The notes under the pieces are model-generated. The model was not told the DNA's origin, made no database searches, and saw only the letters and a list, made by a program, of their open reading frames with translations. A stretch of 42,830 nt of DNA from Glaciecola sp. UBA2563 (GTDB taxonomy: Bacteria > Pseudomonadota > Gammaproteobacteria > Enterobacterales > Alteromonadaceae): the NCBI GenBank assembly GCA_002340325.1, contig DDLV01000152.1, forward strand, positions 1 through 42,830, in the 5' to 3' direction. A program made the position numbers and the translations under genes. The number at the start of each line of letters is the position of its first letter. Position 1 is the first letter of the stretch. This document shows, one piece after another, positions 17,144 through 25,994 of the stretch.

Positions 17144-17512
17144 ATGAAACATAAGTGGATAGCACTGGTGCTCCTTGTATTGCTTGGAATGTTGCAATAC
17201 CGCTTATGGTTCGGCAAAAACAGCATTTCAGATTACCGACTTATGCAACAACAAATTGCGCAAATGACGGAACAAAATGCTCGCCTGACACAACGCAATC
17301 TTATTCTAAGAGCGGATATTAATGATTTACAATCTGGTGAAGATTCATTGGAAGAAAGAGCGAGAAATGAACTTGGCCTTATTAAACAAGGCGAAACTTT
17401 TTTTCGCATTGTTCCTGATATGACGCCTGACATGACATCTGAGATAAAACGCGAAGCGACATCTGAATTAACAACTGAGACAACACCCCCAATTTCATCA
17501 GGAAATGAATAA
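17144..17512 (+). CDS. ftsB: Cell division protein FtsB
   Basis: 122 aa (E. coli FtsB is 103). Small bitopic inner-membrane protein of the FtsQ-FtsL-FtsB divisome complex, which signals septal peptidoglycan synthesis. Residues ~5-20 form the single membrane segment (WIALVLLVLLGMLQYRLWFG). A leucine-zipper-like coiled coil spans about 30-65 (LMQQQIAQMTEQNARLTQRN), followed by the conserved EERARNELGLIKQGETFFRIVP. A Thr/Glu-rich tail of about 30 residues extends beyond the family core. It overlaps ispD by 8 nt and opens the conserved cluster running to rpoS. Confidence 0.93.
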   Translation: MKHKWIALVLLVLLGMLQYRLWFGKNSISDYRLMQQQIAQMTEQNARLTQRNLILRADINDLQSGEDSLEERARNELGLIKQGETFFRIVPDMTPDMTSEIKREATSELTTETTPPISSGNE

Positions 17513-18194
17513 ATACACAGCTATTATACCCGCTGCAGGCATAGGTGCTCGCATGCAGACTAGCACCCCAAAACAATATGTTTCAATCAACGGGAAGACA
17601 ATGCTAGAGCACACCGTTAATGTATTTTTAAACGAACCAATGATTGACCAGGTGATCGTTGTTATACATCCTGAAGATAAGCACTTTAAATCGTTACACA
17701 TTTCCAGTAGTCCTAAACTGCATACTGTGATTGGAGGTGAGGAACGCGCAGATTCGGTGTTGGCAGGCGTCGCATTTGCAGACAGCGAGTTACAAAGTGA
17801 ATGGGTATTGGTTCATGATGCAGCAAGGCCTGGCCTGTCAAATGAAGCTCTTCAACGACTAATATATGAGCTATCCAATTCATCAGGGGGCATTCTAGCG
17901 ACAAAATGCGTTGATACAGTTAAACAAAGTAGTGATGAAACAATAGACAAAACACTTAATCGACAGAAAATTTGGCTCGCGCAAACACCGCAAATGTTTC
18001 GAACCAGTATACTTCTTCAGGCTTTGTCGGATGCAAAAAGAAATAAACTCACCATTACCGATGAAGCCTCTGCTGTGGAAATGCAGGGTATCGATGTAAA
18101 GCTAGTCGAAGGAGAGAAATCTAATTTCAAAGTGACCACGCCAGAAGATCTTATGTTAGCTGAATATTACTTATCAAAAGAGGAAAAAGAGTGA
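17505..18194 (+). CDS. ispD: 2-C-methyl-D-erythritol 4-phosphate cytidylyltransferase
   Basis: 229 aa. Third step of the MEP isoprenoid pathway: couples MEP with CTP to give CDP-methylerythritol in the cytoplasm. The nucleotide-binding signature is at the N-terminus (AIIPAAGIGARMQTSTPKQY, with the key Arg and Lys). VHDAARP appears near residue 105, and TDEASAVEMQG and the C-terminal NFKVTTPEDLMLAEYYL are typical. The start overlaps the ftsB end by 8 nt and the stop overlaps the ispF GTG by 4 nt, implying translational coupling. Confidence 0.96.
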   Translation: MNKYTAIIPAAGIGARMQTSTPKQYVSINGKTMLEHTVNVFLNEPMIDQVIVVIHPEDKHFKSLHISSSPKLHTVIGGEERADSVLAGVAFADSELQSEWVLVHDAARPGLSNEALQRLIYELSNSSGGILATKCVDTVKQSSDETIDKTLNRQKIWLAQTPQMFRTSILLQALSDAKRNKLTITDEASAVEMQGIDVKLVEGEKSNFKVTTPEDLMLAEYYLSKEEKE

Positions 18195-18676
18195 ACATAC
18201 GCATTGGTCACGGTTATGATGTGCATAAGTTTGGCGGAAGCGGGCCAATCACTCTATGCGGTATTCAAATTGAATGTGCTCAAGGACTGCTCGCACACTC
18301 CGATGGAGATGTTGCTATTCATGCATTATGCGACGCATTACTTGGTGCTGTAGCTCTGGGCGATATCGGGCAGCATTTTCCTGATACTGACGTCAAATAC
18401 GCTAATGCAGACTCCTGCGTATTGTTAAGTCGTGTATACAGTCTTGTTAAAGCCAAACGCTATCGATTAATCAATGCAGATATTACGATCGCAGCACAAG
18501 CGCCAAAGCTCATGCCATACATTCCTCAAATGCGCAAAAAAGTCAGTGACGTACTTAAGGTAGACGTTAACTGTATAAGTGTTAAAGCAACTACCACTGA
18601 AAAACTTGGCTTTGTCGGTAGGAAAGAAGGTATAGCTGTCGACGCTGTTGTTTTAGTCTCCTTTGAAGAGTTTTAA
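18191..18676 (+). CDS. ispF: 2-C-methyl-D-erythritol 2,4-cyclodiphosphate synthase
   Basis: 161 aa, the usual size. It cyclises CDP-methylerythritol 2-phosphate with release of CMP in the MEP pathway and works as a trimer. The start is GTG, overlapping the ispD stop by 4 nt; GAGGAAAAAGA supplies the ribosome binding site. Zinc ligands lie in IGHGYDVHKFG and AHSDGDVAIHALCDALLGA. The FPDTD motif and the TTTEKLGFVGRKEGIA signature are present. It is followed by truD after 32 nt, across a small hairpin, TGACAG-ATATG-CTGTCA (18678-18694), that lacks a T-run. Confidence 0.96.
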   Translation: MNIRIGHGYDVHKFGGSGPITLCGIQIECAQGLLAHSDGDVAIHALCDALLGAVALGDIGQHFPDTDVKYANADSCVLLSRVYSLVKAKRYRLINADITIAAQAPKLMPYIPQMRKKVSDVLKVDVNCISVKATTTEKLGFVGRKEGIAVDAVVLVSFEEF

Positions 18677-18708
18677 ATGACAGATATGCTGTCAGCATTG
18701 GCAATAAT

Positions 18709-19779
18709 ATGACTACCGCGCTATCAACTCATCATTGGCATAGACTTCATGGCGCGCCACTGGCAACTGGCGATATGAAGTCGACACCAAGTGATTTTAT
18801 TGTTGAAGAAATACTCGGCTTTACGCCGTCGGGGACGGGAGAACACGTCGCGCTATTTATTGAGAAGACAAATACGAACACTGCTTATGTCGCCGAGCAA
18901 TTATCAAAATTTACCGGACTTCCTTTACGCGATATCAGTTATGCAGGTAGAAAAGACAAGTTTGCACTAACGCGGCAGTGGTTTACTGTCTACGATAAAG
19001 GAAGAGGCGATAACAACTGGCATGATTTCAAGTTATCAGGCGTTACAATTAAACAGATACATCGCCACAATCGAAAGATAAAAATCGGTTCTCACAAGGG
19101 GAATCGATTTGGTATCACCATACGCAATATTACTTTTAAAGATAGGGATGCACTATTTGAACGGATAGATAATGTGACCAATACGGGTTTCATTAACTAT
19201 TTTGGGCAACAACGCTTCGGCGAAATGCGAACAAATAATGCTTTTTCATACAACGGAAATCTCGACTTAGCGGCGCGTATCGCAAACGGCGAAAAAATCC
19301 GAAACCGCAATAAACGTAATGTAGCCATCTCAGCTATGCGAAGCTGGCTGTTTAACGAATTTGCTAGCCAACGAATAAAAACGATGGGCGCTAACACGAT
19401 ACTCAACGGTGATGTCCTTTTACTGTCTGGGTCGAATAGTTTTTTTGTATGTACTGATACTGAAATAGATGATGTGCAATCACGACTGCTTGCGCATGAT
19501 GTAAACTTATCTGCGCCACTATGGGGTGTTGGTTTGCTTGATTCTAAGGCAGAAGCACTGCAGTTTGAGACAGCAATCGCAAACGAGTGTGAAAAACTCA
19601 CACAAGCACTCGAAACGCTTCAATTAAAACAGCAAAGAAGAGCAATTATTGCGTTTCCTCGCGATGTTGACTATCAATTAGAGGGCGATGACTTGCGACT
19701 GAGTTTTGAACTTAATAAAGGCTGTTATGCTACGAGTTTAGTGCGTGAGTTTTTGCAGCTAAAACACGAGGAAGCATGA
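18709..19779 (+). CDS. truD: tRNA pseudouridine(13) synthase TruD
   Basis: 356 aa (E. coli 349). It isomerises U13 of tRNA-Glu to pseudouridine. The catalytic aspartate sits in SYAGRKDKFALTRQWF. The family motifs SDFIVEEILGF, HRHNRKIKIGSHKGNRFGI and FINYFGQQRFG are all visible, as is the inserted TRUD domain around residues 155-300. The ribosome binding site is weak. The stop overlaps the surE start (ATGATG at 19776), a conserved arrangement in gammaproteobacteria. Confidence 0.95.
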   Translation: MTTALSTHHWHRLHGAPLATGDMKSTPSDFIVEEILGFTPSGTGEHVALFIEKTNTNTAYVAEQLSKFTGLPLRDISYAGRKDKFALTRQWFTVYDKGRGDNNWHDFKLSGVTIKQIHRHNRKIKIGSHKGNRFGITIRNITFKDRDALFERIDNVTNTGFINYFGQQRFGEMRTNNAFSYNGNLDLAARIANGEKIRNRNKRNVAISAMRSWLFNEFASQRIKTMGANTILNGDVLLLSGSNSFFVCTDTEIDDVQSRLLAHDVNLSAPLWGVGLLDSKAEALQFETAIANECEKLTQALETLQLKQQRRAIIAFPRDVDYQLEGDDLRLSFELNKGCYATSLVREFLQLKHEEA

Positions 19780-20525
19780 TGAAGATTTTATTAAGCAATG
19801 ACGACGGCGTGTTAGCTGAAGGCTTATCTTGTATGTATAAACACCTTTCGCAAAAGTATGACGTGACGGTTATTGCACCCGATAGAAACTGCAGTGGAAT
19901 GAGCAATGCGCTGTCGCTTCATTCCCCGCTACGCCTCACAAAAATGGAAAATGGTTTCTATGCTGTTAACGGAACACCATCAGATTGCGTACAATTGGGC
20001 GTTAATAGCGGTTTTTTCGACGAGCCCGACTTGGTTGTATCAGGGATAAATCACGGACCTAATTTAGGTGACGATACCATATATTCAGGCACCGTTGCTG
20101 CCGCGTTAGAAGGTCGGCATTGTGGTCATCCCGCGTTGGCAGTATCAATTTGTTCGAAACAGAACCAATACTTCGACACAGCGGCTATGTTAACCGTCGA
20201 AATAATTGATAAAATGCGGGAACTGCCACTAGATAGTAGTCAAATACTGAATATTAATGTCCCTAATATCCCATTCGAAGACATTCAGGGTATCCAAGTA
20301 ACGAGATGCGGTAAACGGCACCGTGCAGAAACAATGGTAATAGATAAAGACCCGTTCGGTAATCAAATCTTTTGGTACGGAAAACTAGGAAAGGAATTAG
20401 ATGCTGGTGAAGGAACAGACTTTGACGCAGTGTTAAATGGCTATTGCTCTGTCAGCCCTATATTTACCGATATGACCGTTCATCAACAAGTAGATAAATT
20501 AAAGGAGTGGTTTAAGTCGCATTAA
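19776..20525 (+). CDS. surE: 5'/3'-nucleotidase SurE
   Basis: 249 aa. Metal-dependent nucleoside monophosphate phosphatase that also trims short polyphosphate; linked to stationary-phase survival. Metal-binding residues are in KILLSNDDGV at the N-terminus. SGMSNALSLHSPL, GTPSDCVQLG, SGINHGPNLGDDTIYSGTVAAALEG and NVNVP-like NINVPNIP are family hallmarks. Two adjacent ATGs (19776, 19779) are possible starts. The first overlaps the truD stop by 4 nt. Confidence 0.96.
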   Translation: MMKILLSNDDGVLAEGLSCMYKHLSQKYDVTVIAPDRNCSGMSNALSLHSPLRLTKMENGFYAVNGTPSDCVQLGVNSGFFDEPDLVVSGINHGPNLGDDTIYSGTVAAALEGRHCGHPALAVSICSKQNQYFDTAAMLTVEIIDKMRELPLDSSQILNINVPNIPFEDIQGIQVTRCGKRHRAETMVIDKDPFGNQIFWYGKLGKELDAGEGTDFDAVLNGYCSVSPIFTDMTVHQQVDKLKEWFKSH

Positions 20526-20541
20526 ACCTTGATTAACATTG

Positions 20542-21174
20542 ATGTATAAACCCCATAAAGGCCAACAGCTGGCACAATGGTTAAGAGGATCCGGCATTAA
20601 TAATGAAGAGGTTCTTGATACCATCGCCAAAACGCCGCGTGAAATGTTCATATCAGAAGTCCTTCAGCATAAAGCATATGAGAATAACGCATTACCTATT
20701 GGCCAAGGCCAAACCATATCGCAACCATTAACTGTCGCCAAAATGACGCAGCAACTCTGTTCACACGGTACTATCAAAAAGGTACTAGAAATTGGTACAG
20801 GATCTGGTTACCAGACCGCAATATTGGCCCAACTATTCGAAGAGATTTACAGTGTCGAACGGATAAAGTCTTTACAGTTTCAAGCGAAGCGCAAGCTTAA
20901 TCAGCTGAATATGCACAATGTCAAAATGAAACATGGCGATGGCTGGGAAGGTTGGAATAGCAAAGCACCTTTTGACGCGATCATCGTAACCGCAGCGGCT
21001 AAAAACGTGCCTGCTGCACTTGTTCAACAATTGAATAAAGACGGTCTATTGGTGTTACCTGTGGGCAGTGATGAGCAAAAGTTAATCGTCGTTAAAAAAT
21101 CGGGGCAGCAAGTCAACACCCTTGAAATTGGCACCGCTAGATTTGTCCCACTCGTTGCTGGCGCACTTGCGTAA
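20542..21174 (+). CDS. pcm: Protein-L-isoaspartate O-methyltransferase
   Basis: About 210 aa. It methylates isoaspartyl residues in aged proteins so that they can revert to aspartyl, using S-adenosylmethionine. The SAM-binding motif is EIGTGSGYQTAILAQL near residue 90. GQGQTISQPLTVAKM, YSVERI, HGDGWEGW and FDAIIVTAAA complete the family pattern. A TTG one codon upstream (20539) is an alternative start; neither has a clear ribosome binding site, so coupling to surE 16 nt upstream is likely. It sits in the usual surE-pcm-nlpD-rpoS order. Confidence 0.95.
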   Translation: MYKPHKGQQLAQWLRGSGINNEEVLDTIAKTPREMFISEVLQHKAYENNALPIGQGQTISQPLTVAKMTQQLCSHGTIKKVLEIGTGSGYQTAILAQLFEEIYSVERIKSLQFQAKRKLNQLNMHNVKMKHGDGWEGWNSKAPFDAIIVTAAAKNVPAALVQQLNKDGLLVLPVGSDEQKLIVVKKSGQQVNTLEIGTARFVPLVAGALA

Positions 21175-21243
21175 AATGATGTATCGCTGCATCTTATTTT
21201 GCTTTTTTGTATCTTTTTTACAAAAACACAACAACTCTTAACT

Positions 21244-22053
21244 GTGCAACGTTCAATTTCTATTTTTATTGTATGTTTTTTTATTTTATCTGCGTGTACT
21301 TCAGTACACGCTCCTGCGCCTGTTGTCAGTCTATCGACTAAATCTGAAAGTGCAAAAGGTCTAACTGAAATTACCGGCGACAGTTATGTAGTTAAAAAAG
21401 GAGATACGCTCTTTGCTGTCGCTTTTTATAGCGGAAATAGTTATCTGGATTTGGCAACATGGAACAATATCCCTTCTCCATTCGTTATCCGTCCCGGTGA
21501 CAAATTAAATTTGAGAAAGATCAATAGATCTAACACTAATTTAACAAAATCACCAAAAAAACCCGTTTCGCCCCCTAAAATAAGCAATGTAAGGGTTGAC
21601 GCGAAGCCTTCTCAGGCGTATCTTGGAGATGAAAGAAATCGAAAAAGTCATACAGACAAATCCAAATCATCGGTTATTCCTTATAAAGAGCGACGTTGGA
21701 TCTGGCCGGCTTCTGGAAACAAAAAAACAGCTGCTGTTGGTAGTGACGGCAGCAACAGAGGTATAGAGATTAAAGGCAGTAGGGGCTCACCTATAATAGC
21801 TACTGCTAATGGCAAGGTCGTCTACGCAGGAAACGCGTTAAAGGGGTACGGAAATCTAATAATCATCAAGCACGATGATGACTATCTCAGCGCATACGCA
21901 CACAACGAAAGTATTTTAGTCAACGAACACAGCTATGTTAAACAAGGACAAAGAATTGCAACAATGGGCAGTACTGGCGCAAATGAAGTTATGTTGCATT
22001 TTGAAATTCGCAAGCGCGGAAAGTCAATGGACCCGTTTGCTTATCTTCCCTAA
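21244..22053 (+). CDS. nlpD: Lipoprotein NlpD, amidase activator with LysM and degenerate LytM domains
   Basis: About 269 aa from a GTG start. Outer-membrane lipoprotein that activates the AmiC amidase during septal peptidoglycan splitting. The frame extends to a TTG at 21199, but the GTG gives a compact lipoprotein signal (SISIFIVCFFILSAC) with lipobox LSAC. Neither start has a good ribosome binding site. A LysM domain follows (YVVKKGDTLFAVAF...IRPGDKLNL), then a basic linker. The C-terminal LytM/M23 domain has GIEIKG where active enzymes have HxGxD; this loss of metal ligands is expected for NlpD. In related bacteria the main rpoS promoter lies inside nlpD. Confidence 0.92.
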   Translation: MQRSISIFIVCFFILSACTSVHAPAPVVSLSTKSESAKGLTEITGDSYVVKKGDTLFAVAFYSGNSYLDLATWNNIPSPFVIRPGDKLNLRKINRSNTNLTKSPKKPVSPPKISNVRVDAKPSQAYLGDERNRKSHTDKSKSSVIPYKERRWIWPASGNKKTAAVGSDGSNRGIEIKGSRGSPIIATANGKVVYAGNALKGYGNLIIIKHDDDYLSAYAHNESILVNEHSYVKQGQRIATMGSTGANEVMLHFEIRKRGKSMDPFAYLP

Positions 22054-22086
22054 GTTCTCTGTTAAATATACCAAGCGAGAATCATT

Positions 22087-23061
22087 ATGGTAATCCAAAG
22101 TTCCGATCGCAAAAATGACTCCAATTATGAAGGTCTCGAATTCGAACAAGCGGAAGTCTCGGATTTAAACGACACACCTGAAAATGAAGCCATCGAAAGT
22201 ACCAATGAAACGGTAAGCACAAAGCAGCTAGATGCCACTCAACTCTATCTAAACGAAATTGGTTTTTCACCACTCCTTACTGCTGCTGAAGAGATCACCT
22301 TTGCAAGGGCTGCACTTAAGGGAGACAAGGCGTCGCGTGAGCGGATGATTGTTAGCAATTTGCGACTCGTAGTAAAAATTGCACGTCGCTACAACAACCG
22401 CGGTTTAGCGTTGCTTGATTTAATTGAAGAAGGGAATCTTGGTCTAATAAGAGCAGTAGAAAAATTTGATCCAGAACGCGGATTCAGATTTTCAACCTAT
22501 GCAACATGGTGGATTAGGCAAACCATTGAGCGCGCGTTAATGAATCAAACGCGAACGATACGTTTACCCATTCATATTGTCAAAGAGTTAAATCTATATT
22601 TGAGAGCCGCTCGCAAGCTTTCTCAAGAGCTAGACCACGAACCCACCCCCGAAGATATCGCTGAAGCAACGGGCGAGCCGGTTGAAAGTGTTAGAAAGAT
22701 GCTCAAGTTAAATGAAAAAATCAGCTCGGTCGATACACCAATTGGCGGCGATGGTGACAAATTTGTTGTTGAGACAATTGCCGACGAAAAGGCAAGCGGG
22801 CCTGAATCAAGTTTACAGACCAACAATATACACAAAAGCATCGCCGTTTGGCTTGACCAACTCAGTCCAAAACACAAAGAAGTGCTCGCAAGAAGATTCG
22901 GTTTACTGGGTTATGAGCCATCCACGTTGGAAGAGGTAGGCGTAGAAATTGGCCTCACTCGCGAGCGTGTCAGGCAAATTCAAGTTGAGGCGCTAAAAAA
23001 ACTAAAAGAGATGCTTCGACAAAAAGGTTTGAACATAGAATCCTTATTTAATTTTGAATAG
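22087..23061 (+). CDS. rpoS: RNA polymerase sigma factor RpoS (sigma-38)
   Basis: 324 aa (E. coli 330). Master sigma factor of stationary phase and general stress. After an acidic, variable ~50-residue N-terminus, region 1.2 begins at DATQLYLNEIGFSPLLTAAEE. Region 2 is clear: NLRLVVKIARRYNNRGLALLDLIEEGNLGLIRAVEKFD, then the promoter-melting RFSTYATWWIRQTIERAL. Region 3 follows, and region 4.2 carries the helix-turn-helix TLEEVGVEIGLTRERVRQIQVEALKKL. It starts 33 nt after nlpD. Its 3' end converges on folA; no clear terminator was found in the 108-nt gap. Confidence 0.97.
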   Translation: MVIQSSDRKNDSNYEGLEFEQAEVSDLNDTPENEAIESTNETVSTKQLDATQLYLNEIGFSPLLTAAEEITFARAALKGDKASRERMIVSNLRLVVKIARRYNNRGLALLDLIEEGNLGLIRAVEKFDPERGFRFSTYATWWIRQTIERALMNQTRTIRLPIHIVKELNLYLRAARKLSQELDHEPTPEDIAEATGEPVESVRKMLKLNEKISSVDTPIGGDGDKFVVETIADEKASGPESSLQTNNIHKSIAVWLDQLSPKHKEVLARRFGLLGYEPSTLEEVGVEIGLTRERVRQIQVEALKKLKEMLRQKGLNIESLFNFE

Positions 23062-23169
23062 GAAATAGTCACCTTAAATTGATCTCGCCGAAGCGCAGAT
23101 AAAATGCAAATATCAGATGTTGAAATGGCACTGATTAAACGCAGAAGATTTGTTGCCTAGGCGTCGTCC

Positions 23170-23664
23170 TTACTTCACTCTCTCTAGCGTCACAAAGCTG
23201 TAGTTATACGGGTTTTTCTCATCAGCTAGATGCGATTCAAATGAAACCTGTTGCCACGTTGCTTGGCTTTCGTAATCTGGGAAAAAAGTATCGCCCTCGA
23301 CATCCAGATTAATAAAGGTCAGATAGAGCCTATCTGCGCGAGGAAGCATCGTTTCGTAAATACGCCCTCCACCGATTATCATTATTTCTTCTGTGTCGTT
23401 TCCCGCAAGTTGTAAGGCAGTATCAAGCGAACTTATCACTTCAGCAGCGCCCAATTGAAAACTATCATCGCGAGAAATCACATAGTTTTTTCTACCAGGC
23501 AAAGCTTTACCTATCGACTGGTATGTTTTCCTTCCCATTATAATGGGCTTGCCCATTGTGATCTTCTTAAAATGTTGTAAATCCGCAGGTAAGTGCCATG
23601 GCATTTGATTATCTTTGCCAATGACGCGCCCCTTAGCCATTGCCGCAATCATGCTTATTATCAT
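23170..23664 (-). CDS. folA: Dihydrofolate reductase
   Basis: 164 aa (E. coli 159). It reduces dihydrofolate to tetrahydrofolate with NADPH. The family pattern is complete: IAAMAKGRVIGKDNQMPWHLPADLQHFKKIT (catalytic acid Asp in LPADLQ), IIMGRKTYQSIGKALPGRKNYVIS, and the NADPH-binding IMIIGGGRIYE. The ATG overlaps the elaA stop in an ATGA arrangement, and AGGA lies 7 nt before the start, within the end of elaA. It is the last gene of the obgE-elaA-folA chain. Confidence 0.96.
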   Translation of the reverse strand: MIISMIAAMAKGRVIGKDNQMPWHLPADLQHFKKITMGKPIIMGRKTYQSIGKALPGRKNYVISRDDSFQLGAAEVISSLDTALQLAGNDTEEIMIIGGGRIYETMLPRADRLYLTFINLDVEGDTFFPDYESQATWQQVSFESHLADEKNPYNYSFVTLERVK

Positions 23665-24116
23665 ATTGCCGTCCTATTTAACTGCATTTGTATATGAGGT
23701 ATCCCGTCTTCAAGATATTCTTCATCGACTTGCTCGAACCCAAAGCTGCAATAGAAATCTTTTAGGTAGCTTTGCGCGCCAATCGTTATATCGTGCATTG
23801 GCCAAAGCGTGTGGCATTCTTTAATTGCAGCTGCAACGAGATTGCGGCCGAGTTTCTGCTGACGAAACTTTTGCGCGACGAGAATGCGCCCAATACTTGC
23901 TGACGCATAAGACACGCCTGGCGGAATCAATCTGGCATAAGCTGCTATTTCAGCATGATCAGCCGTGTAGTAAAGGTGATGGCAAGATGCATCCTTACCG
24001 TCTAGATCCTGATAAACGCAGTCTTGCTCGACGACAAATACTTCACTGCGGATTGCGAGAATATTGTATAGATCTTCTGTGCTCAGTTCACCAAACGCCT
24101 TTAAGACCAACTTCAT
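23661..24116 (-). CDS. elaA: ElaA-family GNAT acetyltransferase
   Basis: 151 aa. GNAT-fold N-acetyltransferase of the ElaA type; the natural substrate is unknown. The N-terminal ElaA signature is LYNILAIRSEVFVVEQDCVYQDLDGKD. The acetyl-CoA binding motif is ASIGRILVAQKFRQQKLGRNLVAAAI (R-x-x-x-x-L-G pattern). A CSFGFEQVDEEYLEDGIPHIQM end is typical. It overlaps obgE upstream and folA downstream by 4 nt each (ATGA), so the three are translated in a coupled chain. Confidence 0.88.
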   Translation of the reverse strand: MKLVLKAFGELSTEDLYNILAIRSEVFVVEQDCVYQDLDGKDASCHHLYYTADHAEIAAYARLIPPGVSYASASIGRILVAQKFRQQKLGRNLVAAAIKECHTLWPMHDITIGAQSYLKDFYCSFGFEQVDEEYLEDGIPHIQMQLNRTAI

Positions 24117-25285
24117 TCTTTGGTGTACACCACATTTGGATGATCATCCCAATCGTCATCATCATCGTCTTCATCATTAGATGTTTGATGTAACGACTGA
24201 TTCTTTTCGATTGTTTTTTGATGGTAATCACCCCAGACAAATCCTTGTTCAGTTTCTGGTTCATTAGAATAGTCGGTCGGTAGCGTTTCTAATAGCGTCC
24301 AGAGATCTCGACAGATTTCAATAACGCCTTCCTTATGGAACGCCGATATTTGATAGTAATCGCCTTCATAACCTAACGCGTCGGCGATATCACTGCACAA
24401 CTTATCCGCTTCCTCTTCTAGCAATAAATCAATTTTATTGAACACTAACCAACGAGGCTTTTTAGCCAGACCGGGACTGTATTTGTCGAGTTCATCTATA
24501 ATCGTCAATGCATTTTCAATGGGATCTGTTCCATCAGATGGCATGACATCAACCAGATGTAATAACACTCTGCATCTTTGTAGGTGTTTTAAGAACTGAA
24601 TGCCTAAACCTGCGCCATCTGAAGCCCCCTCTATAAGCCCCGGAATATCCGCAATCACAAAACTTGATTGTGCATCAACTCTTACCACACCAAGATTCGG
24701 CACAAGTGTGGTAAATGGGTAATCAGCAACCTTTGGCTTGGCCGCCGACACCGCTCTGATAAACGTCGACTTCCCTGCGTTCGGCATGCCTAAAAGCCCA
24801 ACATCGGCCAGAAGCATCAGTTCTAACTCGAGATTCCTAATGTCACCAGGTGTACCATCCGTCTTCTGTCTCGGCGCTCGGTTTGTAGAACTTTTGAATC
24901 TAGCGTTTCCTAAACCGTGAAAGCCACCTTGTGCTACTTTTATTTTCTCACCGTGTTTTGTTAGATCTGCAACTGTTTCCTGCGTTTCTTTATCAGTTGC
25001 CCGCGTTCCGACCGGCACCTTTAAAAATAAATCTTCACCTTTTCTGCCAGTGCAGTTTCGACTTTGACCATTTTGTCCACGTTGAGCGCGATGGAAACGT
25101 TCAAACCGGAAATCTATAAGCGTGTTCAGATTTTCATCGGCAATGAGATAAACACTACCGCCATCTCCGCCGTCACCGCCGTCCGGGCCACCTTTCGGCA
25201 CAAACTTTTCACGCCGAAAACTGATGGTGCCATTACCGCCGTCACCAGCCTCAACCCGAATTTCAGCCTCATCTACAAATTTCAT
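24113..25285 (-). CDS. obgE: GTPase ObgE (CgtA)
   Basis: 390 aa (E. coli 390). Essential GTPase acting in late 50S ribosome assembly and stress coordination. The glycine-rich Obg domain fills residues 1-158 (DEAEIRVEAGDGGNGTISFRREKF, GGDGGDGGSVYL). The G domain carries G1 GMPNAGKSTF, G2 TTL in DYPFTTLVPNLG, G3 DIPG and G4 NKID. The C-terminal tail is strongly acidic (DEDDDDDDWDDH), as in other proteobacterial Obg proteins. It follows rpmA after 124 nt, separated by a strong terminator, and overlaps elaA by 4 nt. Confidence 0.97.
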   Translation of the reverse strand: MKFVDEAEIRVEAGDGGNGTISFRREKFVPKGGPDGGDGGDGGSVYLIADENLNTLIDFRFERFHRAQRGQNGQSRNCTGRKGEDLFLKVPVGTRATDKETQETVADLTKHGEKIKVAQGGFHGLGNARFKSSTNRAPRQKTDGTPGDIRNLELELMLLADVGLLGMPNAGKSTFIRAVSAAKPKVADYPFTTLVPNLGVVRVDAQSSFVIADIPGLIEGASDGAGLGIQFLKHLQRCRVLLHLVDVMPSDGTDPIENALTIIDELDKYSPGLAKKPRWLVFNKIDLLLEEEADKLCSDIADALGYEGDYYQISAFHKEGVIEICRDLWTLLETLPTDYSNEPETEQGFVWGDYHQKTIEKNQSLHQTSNDEDDDDDDWDDHPNVVYTKE

Positions 25286-25361
25286 AATACAATCTCTTCG
25301 AAGATAGTTGTGTTAGGTTAGCAAAAGTATCAGCGATTATAAAAGTATGAAAAACCGCAAA

Positions 25362-25392
25362 AAAAAACCGCTTCTACAAGAAGCGGTTTTTT
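25362..25392. terminator. Rho-independent terminator after rpmA
   Basis: A 13-bp symmetric hairpin, AAAAAACCGCTTC with GAAGCGGTTTTTT, has a 5-nt loop. It can act on both strands. It lies 18 nt past the rpmA stop and separates the ribosomal protein genes from obgE, which must have its own promoter or depend on read-through. Confidence 0.9.
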
Positions 25393-25409
25393 ATTTCGCT
25401 TTAGAAACC

Positions 25410-25667
25410 TTATTCAGCGACTATGCTGACAAACTTTCTGTTTTTCGGTCCTTTAACATCGAATTGCACTTTGCCATCAGACAGTGCAAAAAGTGTATGA
25501 TCTTTTCCAATTCCTACATTGTCGCCTGCATGGAATTTAGTACCGCGCTGACGAACAAGGATATTACCCGCCAACACTGACTGACCGCCATATCGCTTAA
25601 CACCTAGGCGTTTGCTGACTGAATCGCGACCATTTTTGGTACTACCACCCGCTTTTTTATGTGCCAT
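25410..25667 (-). CDS. rpmA: 50S ribosomal protein L27
   Basis: 85 aa, the standard length. L27 reaches towards the peptidyl transferase centre with its flexible N-terminus. The conserved start AHKKAGGSTKNGRDSVSKRLGVKRYGG and the GNILVRQRGTKFHAGDNVGIGKDHTLFAL core are unmistakable. The N-terminus begins directly MAHKKAG, without the cleavable extension of Firmicutes. It follows rplU after 15 nt. Confidence 0.98.
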   Translation of the reverse strand: MAHKKAGGSTKNGRDSVSKRLGVKRYGGQSVLAGNILVRQRGTKFHAGDNVGIGKDHTLFALSDGKVQFDVKGPKNRKFVSIVAE

Positions 25668-25682
25668 TTGTTCGACTCCTAA

Positions 25683-25994
25683 TTACGCTTCAATACCAGT
25701 GATTTTCACTTCTGTGAACCACTGACGATGTCCAGCTTGCTTGCGCGAATGCTTACGACGCCTAAATTTGACGATTTTTATCTTATCGCCTCTGCCATGA
25801 GTTACCACTTCTGCAGTTACCTTTCCGCCATCTACATACGGCTTGCCGATTTTAACATCATCGCCGTTGCTGACCATTAAAACACTATCAAAATCGACTG
25901 ACTCACCTGGAGCAACTTCGATTTTTTCTAAACGGACGGTTTGACCTTCGGCCACTCGGTGCTGTTTGCCACCACTTTGGAAAACCGCGTACAT
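25683..25994 (-). CDS. rplU: 50S ribosomal protein L21
   Basis: 103 aa, matching E. coli. L21 binds 23S rRNA. Signatures are MYAVFQSGGKQHRVAEGQTVRLEKI, the basic KIKIVKFRRRKHSRKQAGHRQWFTEVKI and the short C-terminus. The ribosome binding site is GGAG, 7 nt before the ATG. A short hairpin, GCGCT-ATCA-AGCGC (26010-26023), lies just upstream in the leader. Confidence 0.98.
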   Translation of the reverse strand: MYAVFQSGGKQHRVAEGQTVRLEKIEVAPGESVDFDSVLMVSNGDDVKIGKPYVDGGKVTAEVVTHGRGDKIKIVKFRRRKHSRKQAGHRQWFTEVKITGIEA